Source of the DNA: JADJQU01 sp035490315
Lineage (GTDB): Bacteria > Planctomycetota > UBA1135 > GCA-002686595
DNA: 64,000 nt
Assembly (NCBI GenBank): GCA_035490315.1
Contig: DATHET010000223.1
Span: forward strand, 13,419 to 77,418
Direction: 5' to 3'
Part shown: in pieces, positions 35,069 to 45,566 of the stretch
How positions within the stretch are numbered: position 1 is the first letter of the stretch
Layout of the letters: every line of letters begins with the position of its first letter
Made by a program: the position numbers and the translations under genes
The notes under the pieces: generated by a model
What the model saw: only the letters and a program-made list of their open reading frames with translations
What the model was told of the DNA's origin: nothing
Database searches by the model: none

Positions 35069-36859
35069 ATGACTGTTCTATCGATCGCGTGTCTTGCACT
35101 GGCGTCGTTCGTCTCGCCCCCGCCTCAAGATGCAGTCCCCGCTCGCGAACCGGAGCTGCTCGACAACGCTGCGCTCAACGCGCGCCTCGCGGCGATTGCC
35201 AAGGCTCATCCCGAATGCGCGACGCTGCTGCCGATCGGTTTCTCGCGCTCGCATGCCGAGATCGACGTGCTGCGGCTCGCGAATGGCGAGCCCGCGAAAG
35301 CCCAGCCCGCGATTCTCGTCGTCGCCAACATCGACGGGCCGCAAGCCTTCTCCTCCGCCGTCGCGCTGAGCCATGCCCAGGCCTTCGCCGACGGTTTCGC
35401 GAGCGACGAGCGCATCAAGAAGTTCCTCTCGAACACCACGCTGTACATCCTCCCGCGCGCCAACCCCGACGCGGCGGCTACGCGATTCGCCAAGCCGCTC
35501 TTCGAGCTGGAAGCGACCGGCACCGGCGTCGATGACGATCGCGATCGGCGCGATGGCGAGGATCCGCCGAGCGATGTCGACAACGACGGCGTGATCGCGT
35601 GGATGCGATGGAAGGATCCCGAGGGCGAGTGGGTTCCCGATCCGGCCGATCCGCGGGCGATGGTGAAGGCGGACGCGAAAAAAGGGCAGCGGGGCGAGTA
35701 CAAGCTCGCGCTCGAGGGTCGCGACCTCGATCACGACGAGAGCGCGAGCGAGGATTCGCCGCACGACGCGATCGTCAACCAGAATTTTCCGCACGAGTGG
35801 CAGGAGCACGGCGCGCACGCGGGACGCTTTCCGATGGACGAGCCGGAGGCGCGCGCGATCGCGGAATTCATGCTGCTGCACAAGGACATCGCGCTGGTCG
35901 TCACGTACGGCACGCTCGACACACTGGTCGAGAAGGCGAAGTCCGTCGGCGACAGCGCGCCGCCGGTGAAGCGCATTCCGCCGGCGGGCTGGCTCGAATC
36001 AGATGCGAATCTGCTCGGCGAGCTCTCGAAGCGCTACGGCGAGATCACTTCGAACAAGACCAAGGGGCGCGGGGTCGAGGGAGGCTCGTTCCAGGCCTGG
36101 GCGTATCAGCATCGCGGGTTGTGGAGCCTCGCGATTCCGCTGTGGGACATGCCGACGGAAGTCAAAAAGAAAGAGGGCGAGGCCGCGGGCGGGGACAAAC
36201 CGGAGGGTGACAAGCCGCCGGAGAAACCGGAGGCCGCCGAGGGCGCGAAGGCGGACGCAAAGGATGCGGCCAAGACGCCGGGCAAGGGTGAGAAGGGCGC
36301 CGCCAAAGAGGACAAGCCCAACGAGGATGTGCAGCGCCTCAAGTGGATGGATTCGGCGGGCGAGACCGCGCGCTTCCTGCCCTGGAAGGCGTTCACGCAT
36401 CCCGAGCTTGGAGCGGTCGAGATCGGAGGCTTCGCGCCTTTTTCGCGCATCGAGCCGCCGAAAGCCGAGTGGCCGGTGATCGCGAAGAAGGAGCTCGACT
36501 TCCTGCTGACGCTCGCGGTCGATCTGCCGCACGTCACGATTCCGGAGCTCAGCGCGAAGCGACTTTCGCCGGCGCTGATCGAGATCAAGGCGGCGGTGGT
36601 CAATGACGGGCTGCTTCCCGTGGCGAACAAGGCTGCGCAGCGCGCGGAAGCCTCGCGGCCGCTGCGCGTGCGACTGGTCCTGCCCGAGGCGGCGAAGATC
36701 GTCGGCGGCGCTCCGCAGATCTTGATCCGCGATCTCGGTGGCAAGTCGCGCAAGGAGTTGCGCTGGCTGGTGCTCTGCGATCAACCGACGCAGATCGGGC
36801 TCGAGATCGACAGCGACAATGCAGGCCTGGCGAACGCCGTGACGGAGGTGAAGAAGTGA
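35069..36859 (+). CDS. M14 carboxypeptidase-like protein lacking active-site residues (pseudoenzyme)
   Basis: 596 residues with GAGAGGAG upstream of the ATG and a short signal peptide. It aligns along its length with the next gene, including acidic DxDxDG loops (VDDDRDRRDGEDPPSDVDNDG). The M14 zinc motif HxxE is here D89-G-P-Q92 (ANIDGPQ), the second zinc His is Y280 (VVTYGTL), and the catalytic Glu is P357 (SLAIPLWD); the substrate Arg of NRNF is Gln (VNQNFP). All catalytic positions are therefore substituted. A Lys/Glu/Ala/Pro-rich insert (~365-425) is unique to this copy. It overlaps the active paralogue by GTGA. A partner or binding role is inferred. Confidence 0.8.
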   Translation: MTVLSIACLALASFVSPPPQDAVPAREPELLDNAALNARLAAIAKAHPECATLLPIGFSRSHAEIDVLRLANGEPAKAQPAILVVANIDGPQAFSSAVALSHAQAFADGFASDERIKKFLSNTTLYILPRANPDAAATRFAKPLFELEATGTGVDDDRDRRDGEDPPSDVDNDGVIAWMRWKDPEGEWVPDPADPRAMVKADAKKGQRGEYKLALEGRDLDHDESASEDSPHDAIVNQNFPHEWQEHGAHAGRFPMDEPEARAIAEFMLLHKDIALVVTYGTLDTLVEKAKSVGDSAPPVKRIPPAGWLESDANLLGELSKRYGEITSNKTKGRGVEGGSFQAWAYQHRGLWSLAIPLWDMPTEVKKKEGEAAGGDKPEGDKPPEKPEAAEGAKADAKDAAKTPGKGEKGAAKEDKPNEDVQRLKWMDSAGETARFLPWKAFTHPELGAVEIGGFAPFSRIEPPKAEWPVIAKKELDFLLTLAVDLPHVTIPELSAKRLSPALIEIKAAVVNDGLLPVANKAAQRAEASRPLRVRLVLPEAAKIVGGAPQILIRDLGGKSRKELRWLVLCDQPTQIGLEIDSDNAGLANAVTEVKK

Positions 36860-38649
36860 TCCTGTCCATCCTTGCCTTGACGCTTTTCCTGCAGACTCCG
36901 GCTGCTCCCCCGCCCGCGCCCGCCGCGCAGGCGCCGAAAGCTCTTCCCGAGGGCGGTTTCCCAGGCCTGCCCGCGAACCACACGCCCAAGGTCGAGATCG
37001 CGTGGAATCGGCTGTACGACACCGACCATCTGTACGAGCACTTCGATCGCCTGGCTGCGGCGTTTCCGGGGTTCATGCGCAAGGAAGTGATCGGTCACTC
37101 GACCGAGAACCGCGAGATGCGCGTGTATGTCCTGACCAACGCAGCGAGCGGCGCGGACACGACCAAGCCCGCGATGTGGATCGACGCGAACGTGCACGGC
37201 AACGAGGTGCAGGGCGGCGAAGCGGTGCTCTACACGGCCTGGTATCTACTCGAAAACTACGCCAACAATCCGCGCGTCCACGAGCTCGTCGATCAGCGCA
37301 CCTTCTATCTGCTGCCGACGGTCAATCCGGACAGCCGCGCGGCCTGGTTCCGCGATCCGAACGACGCGAGCTCGAGCCGCACCGGCCGTCAACCCTTCGA
37401 CGACGACGGCGACGGACGCTTCGACGAGGACCCCTCGGACGATCTCGACGGCGACGGCAATATCGTGCAGATGCGCAAGTACATGCCCGGCGAGGGCACG
37501 CTGCGACTCGATCCCGATGATCCGCGCTTGATGCAACCGGTGCCGCCCAACGACAAGGGCATCAAGGGCGATTGGGTCATGGTCGGCGAGGAGGGAACCG
37601 ACGACGACGGCGACGGGCGCATCAACGAGGACGACGTCGGCGGTTACGACATGAATCGCTCCGACCCTTCGATGTGGATGCCGGAGCACGTGCAGGGCGG
37701 CGCGGGGCCGTATCCCTTGTACTGGCCGGAGACGCGCTCGATCGCGGAGTTCCTGCTCGCGCGGCCCAATCTCGCGGCGCTTCAGTCGTTCCACAACGCG
37801 GGCGGCATGATCCTGCGCGGTCCGGGAGCGGAAGCCTTCGGCGAGTATCCGCGCGACGATCTGCGCGTGTTCGACGAGATCGGCCGCGATGGCGAGCGCA
37901 TGCTGCCCTTCTATCGCTACATGATCATCTGGAAGGATCTGTACTCGGTCTTCGGCGGCTTCGCGACCTGGGGCTACGAAGGTCTCGGCGTGATCTCGTT
38001 CACCAACGAGCTTTGGAACAGCGATCAGCAATATCCCGATTCCTCGAAGGCCGCGATCGTGCCCGATGGCCGCAAGGGCGATCACTTCTTCAACGACGCC
38101 TTGATGATGGGCTCGGGCTTCGTCGACTGGCACCCGTTCAACCACCCGCTCTACGGCCCGGTCGAGATCGGCGGGTTCAAGAAGGACGTGGGCCGCGTGC
38201 CGCCGACTTTCCTGATCGAGGAGATGGTGCACCGCAACGCGCTCTTCTGCTTGAAGCACGCCGAGGCCATGCCGATCGTGCGCATCGCGAAGTCCAGCGT
38301 GTCGGATCTCGGCGGCGGAGTGCGCGCGGTCGACGTGGTGTTCGAGAACACCCGCGCCATCCCGACTCGCACGGCGCGGGCCATGGGCTCGAAGATCGGC
38401 AAGCCCGATCTGTTCACGCTCGAGGGCACGGGCCTCGAGGTGCTCGCCGGCGGATTCAGCAACGATCGCTTCCGCCCCGAGCGCCTCGACCTGGCCGAGC
38501 GCGAGCCGGCACGGCTGCTTTCGGAGCGCGGCATCCAAGGACGTTCCGAGGTCCGCGTGCGCTGGTTCGTGCGCGGCTCGGGCAGCGCGAAAGTTGTCTG
38601 GGAAGGCGAGAAAGCGCGCGCGGTTTCGGCCCAGGTCGAAGTTCGCTGA
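36856..38649 (+). CDS. M14-family zinc carboxypeptidase, exported
   Basis: 597 residues from GTG 36856. Signal peptide (ILSILALTLFLQTPAAPPP), then the zinc site H114-GNE117 (ANVHGNEVQGGE), the second zinc His313 in LQSFHNAGG, the Asn-Arg pair in GYDMNRSD (N267-R268) and catalytic Glu385 in SFTNELWN. Two Asp-rich loops (FDDDGDGRFDEDPSDDLDGDG; DDDGDGRINEDD) look like calcium sites. A beta-rich tail (~475-597) follows. It releases C-terminal residues from peptides outside the cytoplasm. It is coupled by a 4-bp overlap to a degenerate paralogue. Confidence 0.9.
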   Translation: MILSILALTLFLQTPAAPPPAPAAQAPKALPEGGFPGLPANHTPKVEIAWNRLYDTDHLYEHFDRLAAAFPGFMRKEVIGHSTENREMRVYVLTNAASGADTTKPAMWIDANVHGNEVQGGEAVLYTAWYLLENYANNPRVHELVDQRTFYLLPTVNPDSRAAWFRDPNDASSSRTGRQPFDDDGDGRFDEDPSDDLDGDGNIVQMRKYMPGEGTLRLDPDDPRLMQPVPPNDKGIKGDWVMVGEEGTDDDGDGRINEDDVGGYDMNRSDPSMWMPEHVQGGAGPYPLYWPETRSIAEFLLARPNLAALQSFHNAGGMILRGPGAEAFGEYPRDDLRVFDEIGRDGERMLPFYRYMIIWKDLYSVFGGFATWGYEGLGVISFTNELWNSDQQYPDSSKAAIVPDGRKGDHFFNDALMMGSGFVDWHPFNHPLYGPVEIGGFKKDVGRVPPTFLIEEMVHRNALFCLKHAEAMPIVRIAKSSVSDLGGGVRAVDVVFENTRAIPTRTARAMGSKIGKPDLFTLEGTGLEVLAGGFSNDRFRPERLDLAEREPARLLSERGIQGRSEVRVRWFVRGSGSAKVVWEGEKARAVSAQVEVR

Positions 38650-38965
38650 GCGCGGGACGCGCGGGGCTGGTGCGACGCGCGCTCCGCACCGAAGAGTCTT
38701 CGTAAGTAGATTCGTGCTAAATACTTACGCCGGCCACCTCGGAAGACGCGCGCCTGCCGAAGCGCGCCCAGGATTCCAATCTTCACGCGGAACCTGGGCC
38801 CGCGCTTACACCACGCCGCGCGGTGCTCGGATATCCTTCGAACTTGTCCCACCGCTCCCGGACCCACCCCCGGGACTCAGGACCGGCCCGAATCTTTCGT
38901 GCCGGAAGCGTGGATGAAACCAGAACGCGCCCGTTTCCGGCGCGTGCACTAAGGAAAGCCCCTTT
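38650..38965. other. 316-bp intergenic region with hairpins
   Basis: No gene is supported. It holds the inverted repeat at 38701-38729, a CCGGAA/TTCCGG pair around 38900-38942, and the Shine-Dalgarno AAGGAAAG at 38951-38958 for the lamin-tail gene. An AT-rich patch (38700-38730) could be a promoter. Confidence 0.4.
38701..38729. promoter_or_regulatory. Inverted repeat CGTAAGTA-N13-TACTTACG
   Basis: Perfect 8-bp arms with a 13-nt spacer in the only AT-rich patch between an M14 peptidase gene and the lamin-tail gene. It may be an operator or weak terminator; there is no T-tract. Confidence 0.35.
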
Positions 38966-40084
38966 ATGAAGTCGTCCCTGAAGCTCTTGGGAGCAGCGGC
39001 CATCGTGGCCCTGACTTCCAGCACTGCCCATGCCCAGCTGATCATCTCTGAAATCGTCGATGGCACGCTCGCCGGTGGCCAACCGAAGTTCATCGAGATC
39101 TCGAACACCAGCGGCTCCCCGATCGACATGTCGCTGTACAAGCTCGTCCACTACAACAACGGCTCGATGACCCCCGGCGGCAACATCGCCTTGACCCCCG
39201 GCGGCATGCTGCCCGCGGGCGCGTCCTGGGTCGTCGCCTACGGCGCGGTGCCGAACACGCAGTTCGCCACGGTCTACGGGCACGCCGCGGACCAGGAAGT
39301 CACCTACGGCGGCCACAACGGCGACGACGCGATCGCCCTCGAGCTCGCCATCGGCGGGATCGTCGACGTGTACGGCACGATCGGCTGCGACCCGATCACC
39401 ACCCCAGGCTCCTGCGGCGTACCTCCGATCATCTCGGCTTGCGGCGCATCGCCGCTGTGGGACTACGAGGACGGTTACGTGTACCGCTGCGGCGTCACCG
39501 CGAGCGCTACGTTCGTCCCGAGCGACTGGGTGATCGGCGGCTCGGACTCGCTGGAAGACTGCGTCGGCGGCGATCCGGCCCGCATCGTCCTGCTGCAGTC
39601 CCTGACCACCCCGGGCACCAAGCAAGGCTGCAACGCGGTTCCGACCGTCTACTGCACCGCGAAGATCAACTCCCTCGGCTGCACGCCGACGGTCGCCTTC
39701 GTGGGTGCCTCGAGCGCGACCGCCGGCTCGGGATTCACGATCACGGGCAGCCAGGTGCTCAACAACAAGCCTGGCCTGCTGATCTACTCCAACACCGGGC
39801 AAGCGGCCGTGCCGTTCCTGGGCGGACTCCGCTGCATGAACGGCCCGGTCCGTCGCTCGAGCGCGCTCAACTCAGGCGGCAATCCTCCGCCGAACGACTG
39901 CTCGGGCGTGTACTCGATCGACATGAACGCTTTCGCGGTCGGCGCGCTCGGCGGGATTCCCGCCGGCTACCTGACGGTCGCGGGCACCGTGGTCGACGCC
40001 CAGTTCTGGGGTCGCGACAACGGGTTCCCCCCGCCGAACAACGCGACCCTGTCCGACGCGTTGGAATTCACCGTCGGGCCGTGA
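38966..40084 (+). CDS. Exported lamin-tail-domain protein with shared C-terminal block
   Basis: 372 residues with a clean signal peptide ([19 protein letters not shown]...AHAQ). Residues ~24-140 are a lamin-tail domain: [45 protein letters not shown], and AIALEL. A Cys-containing linker follows. The last ~145 residues ([11 protein letters not shown]...[15 protein letters not shown]...FWGRDNGF...LSDALEF) are almost the same as in the protein at 10382-11458. The block carries conserved Cys at YCTAK, LGC, RCMN and DCSG, suggesting disulfides. Presumably secreted or surface located; function unknown. Confidence 0.85.
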   Translation: MKSSLKLLGAAAIVALTSSTAHAQLIISEIVDGTLAGGQPKFIEISNTSGSPIDMSLYKLVHYNNGSMTPGGNIALTPGGMLPAGASWVVAYGAVPNTQFATVYGHAADQEVTYGGHNGDDAIALELAIGGIVDVYGTIGCDPITTPGSCGVPPIISACGASPLWDYEDGYVYRCGVTASATFVPSDWVIGGSDSLEDCVGGDPARIVLLQSLTTPGTKQGCNAVPTVYCTAKINSLGCTPTVAFVGASSATAGSGFTITGSQVLNNKPGLLIYSNTGQAAVPFLGGLRCMNGPVRRSSALNSGGNPPPNDCSGVYSIDMNAFAVGALGGIPAGYLTVAGTVVDAQFWGRDNGFPPPNNATLSDALEFTVGP

Positions 40085-40171
40085 TCGCGCGAGTCCGATA
40101 GCACTGGCCTGAAAAAAGCCGGCCCTGCCCGCGCGTGAGCGTTGGCGGGGTCGGTCTCGTTCCAGCCCGAA

Positions 40172-40318
40172 ACTGCCCCGCATGATTGTGCTTTGAACGG
40201 CAGAAGGCCCGCGCTCGCATCGACTTGCGGCCATTCCGAGCGGCCTGCCCTCGCCCCAGACGCAAACCGAGAGGACTCCCGGACTTGCGCGGGTCGATGC
40301 ACAGCGATGCGGGGCAGT
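40172..40318. ncRNA. Candidate structured RNA or inverted-repeat element between convergent genes
   Basis: Terminal arms 40172-40191 and 40299-40318 pair at 17 of 20 positions (12 uninterrupted: ACTGCCCCGCAT). Inside, GCATCGAC (40217-40224) pairs with GTCGATGC (40293-40300) as an alternative 8-bp helix, and TTGCG/CGCAA and GGCC/GGCC give further nested pairs. It fills most of the 237-bp gap. The strand cannot be decided. A structured RNA, a double terminator or a MITE-like element are all possible. Confidence 0.35.
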
Positions 40319-40321
40319 CTC

Positions 40322-40906
40322 TCAGGGTTGCTGGGAGAGGCCGGGCGTCCAGAGGATGTCGAGCGCGCCCTGGTCGTTCGCGGCCCGCGCGAGGACGAAG
40401 AGCAGGTCCGAGAGGCGGTTCAGGTAGTGCACCACCTCCGGGTTGACGCGCGCGGCCTCGTCGGGGGTCGCCGCGAGCTCCGTGACCAGGCGCTCGGCGC
40501 GGCGGCAGACGGTCCGCCCGAAGTGCAACCAGGCGGCCCCGGGCTTGCCTCCGGGCAGGATGAAGGAATTCAGCGGCTTCAGGTGCTCGTTGTAGCGATC
40601 GATCCACTGCTCGAGCCGCGTGGTGTACTCCGGGCGGATCCGCAGGCGCTCGCCGGCCTGGCCGGGCACGCAGAGGTCGGCGCCGACGTCGAAGAGGTCG
40701 TTCTGGATCGCGCGCAGCTCGGTTTGCATCGCCTGGGGCAAGGGCTCGCCGGTGTGGGCCAGGGCGAGGCCGAGGACGCTGTTGAGCTCGTCGACCGTGC
40801 CGTAGGCCGCGATGCGCAGGTGGTGCTTGGGGAGCCGGATCCCGTCGCCGAGCCCCGTGCTCCCGTCATCGCCCGTGCGTGTGTAGATGCGATTGAGTCG
40901 AACCAT
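40322..40906 (-). CDS. pduO: PduO-type ATP:cob(I)alamin adenosyltransferase
   Basis: 194 residues. The ATP-binding N-terminus RIYTRTGDDGSTGLGDG, then AAYGTVDELNSVLG, IQNDLFDVGADLC, FILPGGKPGAAWLHFGRTVCRRAER in two parts, and LNRLSDLLFVLAR are diagnostic of PduO/MMAB. It makes coenzyme B12 for mutases or ribonucleotide reductase. It shows that the cell handles cobalamin, consistent with metH at 4876, though it is not co-located. It is 21 bp downstream of the RNA methyltransferase gene and is the last gene of a three-gene minus-strand set. Confidence 0.95.
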   Translation of the reverse strand: MVRLNRIYTRTGDDGSTGLGDGIRLPKHHLRIAAYGTVDELNSVLGLALAHTGEPLPQAMQTELRAIQNDLFDVGADLCVPGQAGERLRIRPEYTTRLEQWIDRYNEHLKPLNSFILPGGKPGAAWLHFGRTVCRRAERLVTELAATPDEAARVNPEVVHYLNRLSDLLFVLARAANDQGALDILWTPGLSQQP

Positions 40907-40927
40907 GTGCGTGCCTCGTGATGGCGA

Positions 40928-41740
40928 TCAGCTCGCCGGATCTGGGTCGTCGCCCGCGGCCCTGGCCCGATGGGCGCCGAGCGCGCGGCGGCGGCGGGCA
41001 TCGCGCTCGGTCGGGGCCACGCCCAGCTCGCTCGGAGTGCGATCGCCGTCGATCGCCTGCAGGATCTTGTGCCAGGCGCGAGCGTCGCGGCTCTCGATCG
41101 GCGCGCGGGTGAAGACGCGCTCGATCGAGGCCTGGATGTCGCGCGCGGCTTCCTCGCTCTGGGCGACGCGGCCGAGCACGTCCTTGAGCCGCGCCTTCAG
41201 GAACTCGGCCGACTCGCGCTGCGCGAGCACCGGACCCTTTTCCTTGATGTGCACGCCCTTTCCCTGGAACAGCGTGTAGAGCACCAGCCCGACCGCGAGG
41301 GCGAGGTTGAGCGAGGTGTGCTCTTCCGCGGTCGGCAGGGAGCACAATTCTCCGATCAGGTCGGTCTCCTCGACCGACAGGCCGTTCTCCTCCGAGCCGA
41401 AGACCAGGGCCACGCGCTGCTCGGGGTCGGCGCAGATCTCGCTCCACTCGGCCGAAACCGCGCGCCAGTCCTTGCGCTTGCGCTGACCGCGGGCGCGGGC
41501 GGTGAATCCGACGGAGCGCGTGGTGCCCTCGAGGGCTTCCGCCAGCGTGTCGACGATGCGGATCCGATCGCGCAGGTCGTGGACGCCGTGGGACATCTGC
41601 ACGAATTCCGGGTGCACGAGCATCGAGGCCTTCTGCGGCGCGACCAGCAGCAATTCGTCGGCTCCGAAGTTCGCGCAGGCGCGCATCACCGAGCCGACGT
41701 TGCGCGGTCCGAGCGTGCGGACCAGGACGATCCGCTTCAC
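40928..41740 (-). CDS. TrmJ-like SpoU-family (SPOUT) RNA methyltransferase
   Basis: 270 residues from GTG 41740 (KRIVLVRTLGPRNVGSVMRA). SPOUT knot motifs: NVGSVMRACANFGADEL, ALVFGSEENGLSVEETDL and SLPTAEEHTSLNLALAVGLVLY. This matches TrmJ/LasT-type enzymes that 2'-O-methylate tRNA. A helical C-terminal region with a basic tail (ERDARRRRALGAHRA) extends past the usual domain and may bind RNA. It lies 79 bp after a dehydratase gene on the same strand. Confidence 0.9.
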   Translation of the reverse strand: MKRIVLVRTLGPRNVGSVMRACANFGADELLLVAPQKASMLVHPEFVQMSHGVHDLRDRIRIVDTLAEALEGTTRSVGFTARARGQRKRKDWRAVSAEWSEICADPEQRVALVFGSEENGLSVEETDLIGELCSLPTAEEHTSLNLALAVGLVLYTLFQGKGVHIKEKGPVLAQRESAEFLKARLKDVLGRVAQSEEAARDIQASIERVFTRAPIESRDARAWHKILQAIDGDRTPSELGVAPTERDARRRRALGAHRARAAGDDPDPAS

Positions 41741-41819
41741 TGCGCCGCCCGTGCTTCGAGAGAGCCCGATGGCAGGGCGCACCGGGCGGTTTCGCTGGAC
41801 ACTTGCATCGATCGCAATT

Positions 41820-42836
41820 CTACGAGCGCGCGGGCGCGCGCAGCGAAGCCAGCTGGGCCGGGTCGGGATTGCCGCCGGAGACCGTGACCGCGACGCGCAG
41901 CGGATTCGCGCGACTGCGGCCGGCGAGAAGGCGCGGCGGCAGCTTCCTCGAGCGCACGGCGGCGAAGGCGGCGGCGCCCGCGGGCTCGACCACCAGGTCG
42001 GCCTTGGTGACCAGCTCGCGCTGGGCCGCGAAGATTTCCTCGTCGGAAAGCAAGACGGTCCCGTCGAGGAAGGCGAGACAGATCTCGGTGTTGACCGCGC
42101 CAGCGTAGGGCGGGCAGAGCCCCTGGACCTCGGTCGGCATCTCGCGCAGGAACACGGGTTTTCCTTCGGCCATGGCGCGGGTCAAGGTCGGCGCGCCCTC
42201 GGGCTCGACGCCGAGCACCTGAACGGCGTTCCCCAGGCGCTGGCGCAGGGCGAGCACGGTTCCCGCGACCAGTCCGCCGCCGCCGACGCAGACGCAGACG
42301 ACTTCGACCTCGGGCCAGTCCAGGGCGATCTCCCAGCCGACCGTTCCAGCGCCTTGGAGCGTGCGCTCCGCGTCGTAGGGATGGACCAGGGTGGCGCCGG
42401 ATTTCACGCGCTCCGCGAGCAGCACCTCGCAGTCGTCGCGGTCCTTTCCGAGCACGACTTCCGCGCCGAATTCGCGGCAAGCCTCGATCTTGTTGGGATA
42501 GGAATTCGCCGGCATGACGACGCAGGCTCGGACTCCGGCTTTCTGCGCTGCCCAGGACAGCGCCTTCCCGTGGTTGCCCGAGCTGACGGTCACGACACCC
42601 GCGGCGCGCTCGGCGGCGCTGAGCTGAGCGATCTGGTTCCAGGCGCCGCGCGCCTTGAAGGAGCCCGTGAGCTGCTGGCACTCCAGCTTGAGCCTCAGTT
42701 CCACGCGATCGTCGCCGCTGTCGAACGCCACGAGCGGGGTGCGCAGGGCCACGCCGGCGAGGCGCGAGGCAGCTTCGGAGATCTGCGGCCAGCGCGCGTC
42801 GCGAGCGTCCGCTTTGGTTCGAGTCGCGGTGTCCAT
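41820..42836 (-). CDS. Serine/threonine dehydratase (PLP fold type II)
   Basis: 338 residues. PLP lysine in LTGSFKARGAW, Asn loop VSSGNHGKALSWAA, the phosphate-binding glycine loop VGGGGLVAG, and a C-terminal Ser/Gly in VAVTVSGGNPD. This is the threonine dehydratase/serine racemase group without an ACT regulatory domain, so a catabolic or racemase-like role is more likely than the isoleucine-regulated biosynthetic form. It forms 2-oxobutanoate or pyruvate plus ammonia. Confidence 0.9.
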   Translation of the reverse strand: MDTATRTKADARDARWPQISEAASRLAGVALRTPLVAFDSGDDRVELRLKLECQQLTGSFKARGAWNQIAQLSAAERAAGVVTVSSGNHGKALSWAAQKAGVRACVVMPANSYPNKIEACREFGAEVVLGKDRDDCEVLLAERVKSGATLVHPYDAERTLQGAGTVGWEIALDWPEVEVVCVCVGGGGLVAGTVLALRQRLGNAVQVLGVEPEGAPTLTRAMAEGKPVFLREMPTEVQGLCPPYAGAVNTEICLAFLDGTVLLSDEEIFAAQRELVTKADLVVEPAGAAAFAAVRSRKLPPRLLAGRSRANPLRVAVTVSGGNPDPAQLASLRAPARS

Positions 42837-42842
42837 CCCGAC

Positions 42843-42848
42843 ATGCTA
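42843..42848 (-). promoter_or_regulatory. -10-like box TAGCAT, 6 nt before ATG 42836
   Basis: On the minus strand TAGCAT-N6-ATG, again the compact spacing expected for a leaderless transcript of the dehydratase operon. Confidence 0.35.
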
Positions 42849-42888
42849 CCCGCGGGATGCCCGCGCTGGCCGCAGGACGCGATGCCGA

Positions 42889-42894
42889 TATACT
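42889..42894 (+). promoter_or_regulatory. Possible -10 box TATACT for speA
   Basis: TATACT in the 141-bp divergent region, giving a leader of about 75-80 nt before ATG 42978. No clear -35. Confidence 0.3.
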
Positions 42895-42977
42895 GTCGCC
42901 CACGGTCTGGGAGATCACTCGCCAGCGGTTCCGCCCCTCGCAAGGCGCGCATAACCTGCGCGTCCCTGGTTCGAACG

Positions 42978-45068
<2,091 letters not shown>

Positions 45069-45077
45069 GGCCTAATC

Positions 45078-45566
45078 ATGCAAGTGCTCGATCAACTGCG
45101 CACGATGAGCGAGGAACGCTTCCTCGCGATCTACGAAGCCCTCTCGCAACAGGGCTTCGGCCCCTTGGACGGCGAGGTCGCCAAGGTCGTGAAATTCCGG
45201 CCCCAGGCGATCCGCAAGCTGCCGATGGCGCAACGCGCGAAGAAGGCTAAAGCGATCCTGCTCGCGCAGAACAAGGTCGAGATGGCCTACGAGATCTTCG
45301 GCACGTATCTACTCAAGGATCACCGCGAGCTGGTCACATCGCTGCTCGACCAGACCGGTGTGAACCACAAGGACGGCATGGTCGAGGACCTCGAGGAAAA
45401 CGCGCCGGACCCGAAGAAACTCGACGCCGCCGTGGCCGAGCTGGACAAGAAGTTCGCGCCGGCGGACGTGACCCTGTACCTCGCCCTCTGCGCCGAGCAG
45501 TGGCCGGCCGTCAAGCACCTCGACGAGCTCTGGCGCGCGCGCTCGAGCGTCGCTTCGCCGGCCTAG
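45078..45566 (+). CDS. Small helical protein of unknown function
   Basis: 162 residues, 9 bp after speA and probably in its operon. It is charged and helical (MSEERFLAIYEALSQQGFG; QAIRKLPMAQRAKKAKAILL; AYEIFGTYLLKDHRELVTSLL), without signal peptide or membrane segment. No family recognised. Its last 56 bp overlap the 3' end of mutM on the opposite strand. Confidence 0.65.
   Translation: MQVLDQLRTMSEERFLAIYEALSQQGFGPLDGEVAKVVKFRPQAIRKLPMAQRAKKAKAILLAQNKVEMAYEIFGTYLLKDHRELVTSLLDQTGVNHKDGMVEDLEENAPDPKKLDAAVAELDKKFAPADVTLYLALCAEQWPAVKHLDELWRARSSVASPA

Noticed and set aside
41502..42977. In-frame extension of speA upstream of ATG 42978
   Set aside because: The extension is antisense to the dehydratase and methyltransferase genes; SpeA homology begins at 42978.
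42940..42977. tRNA-like GGTTCGAA sequence before speA
   Set aside because: No acceptor, D or anticodon arms can be drawn around it.
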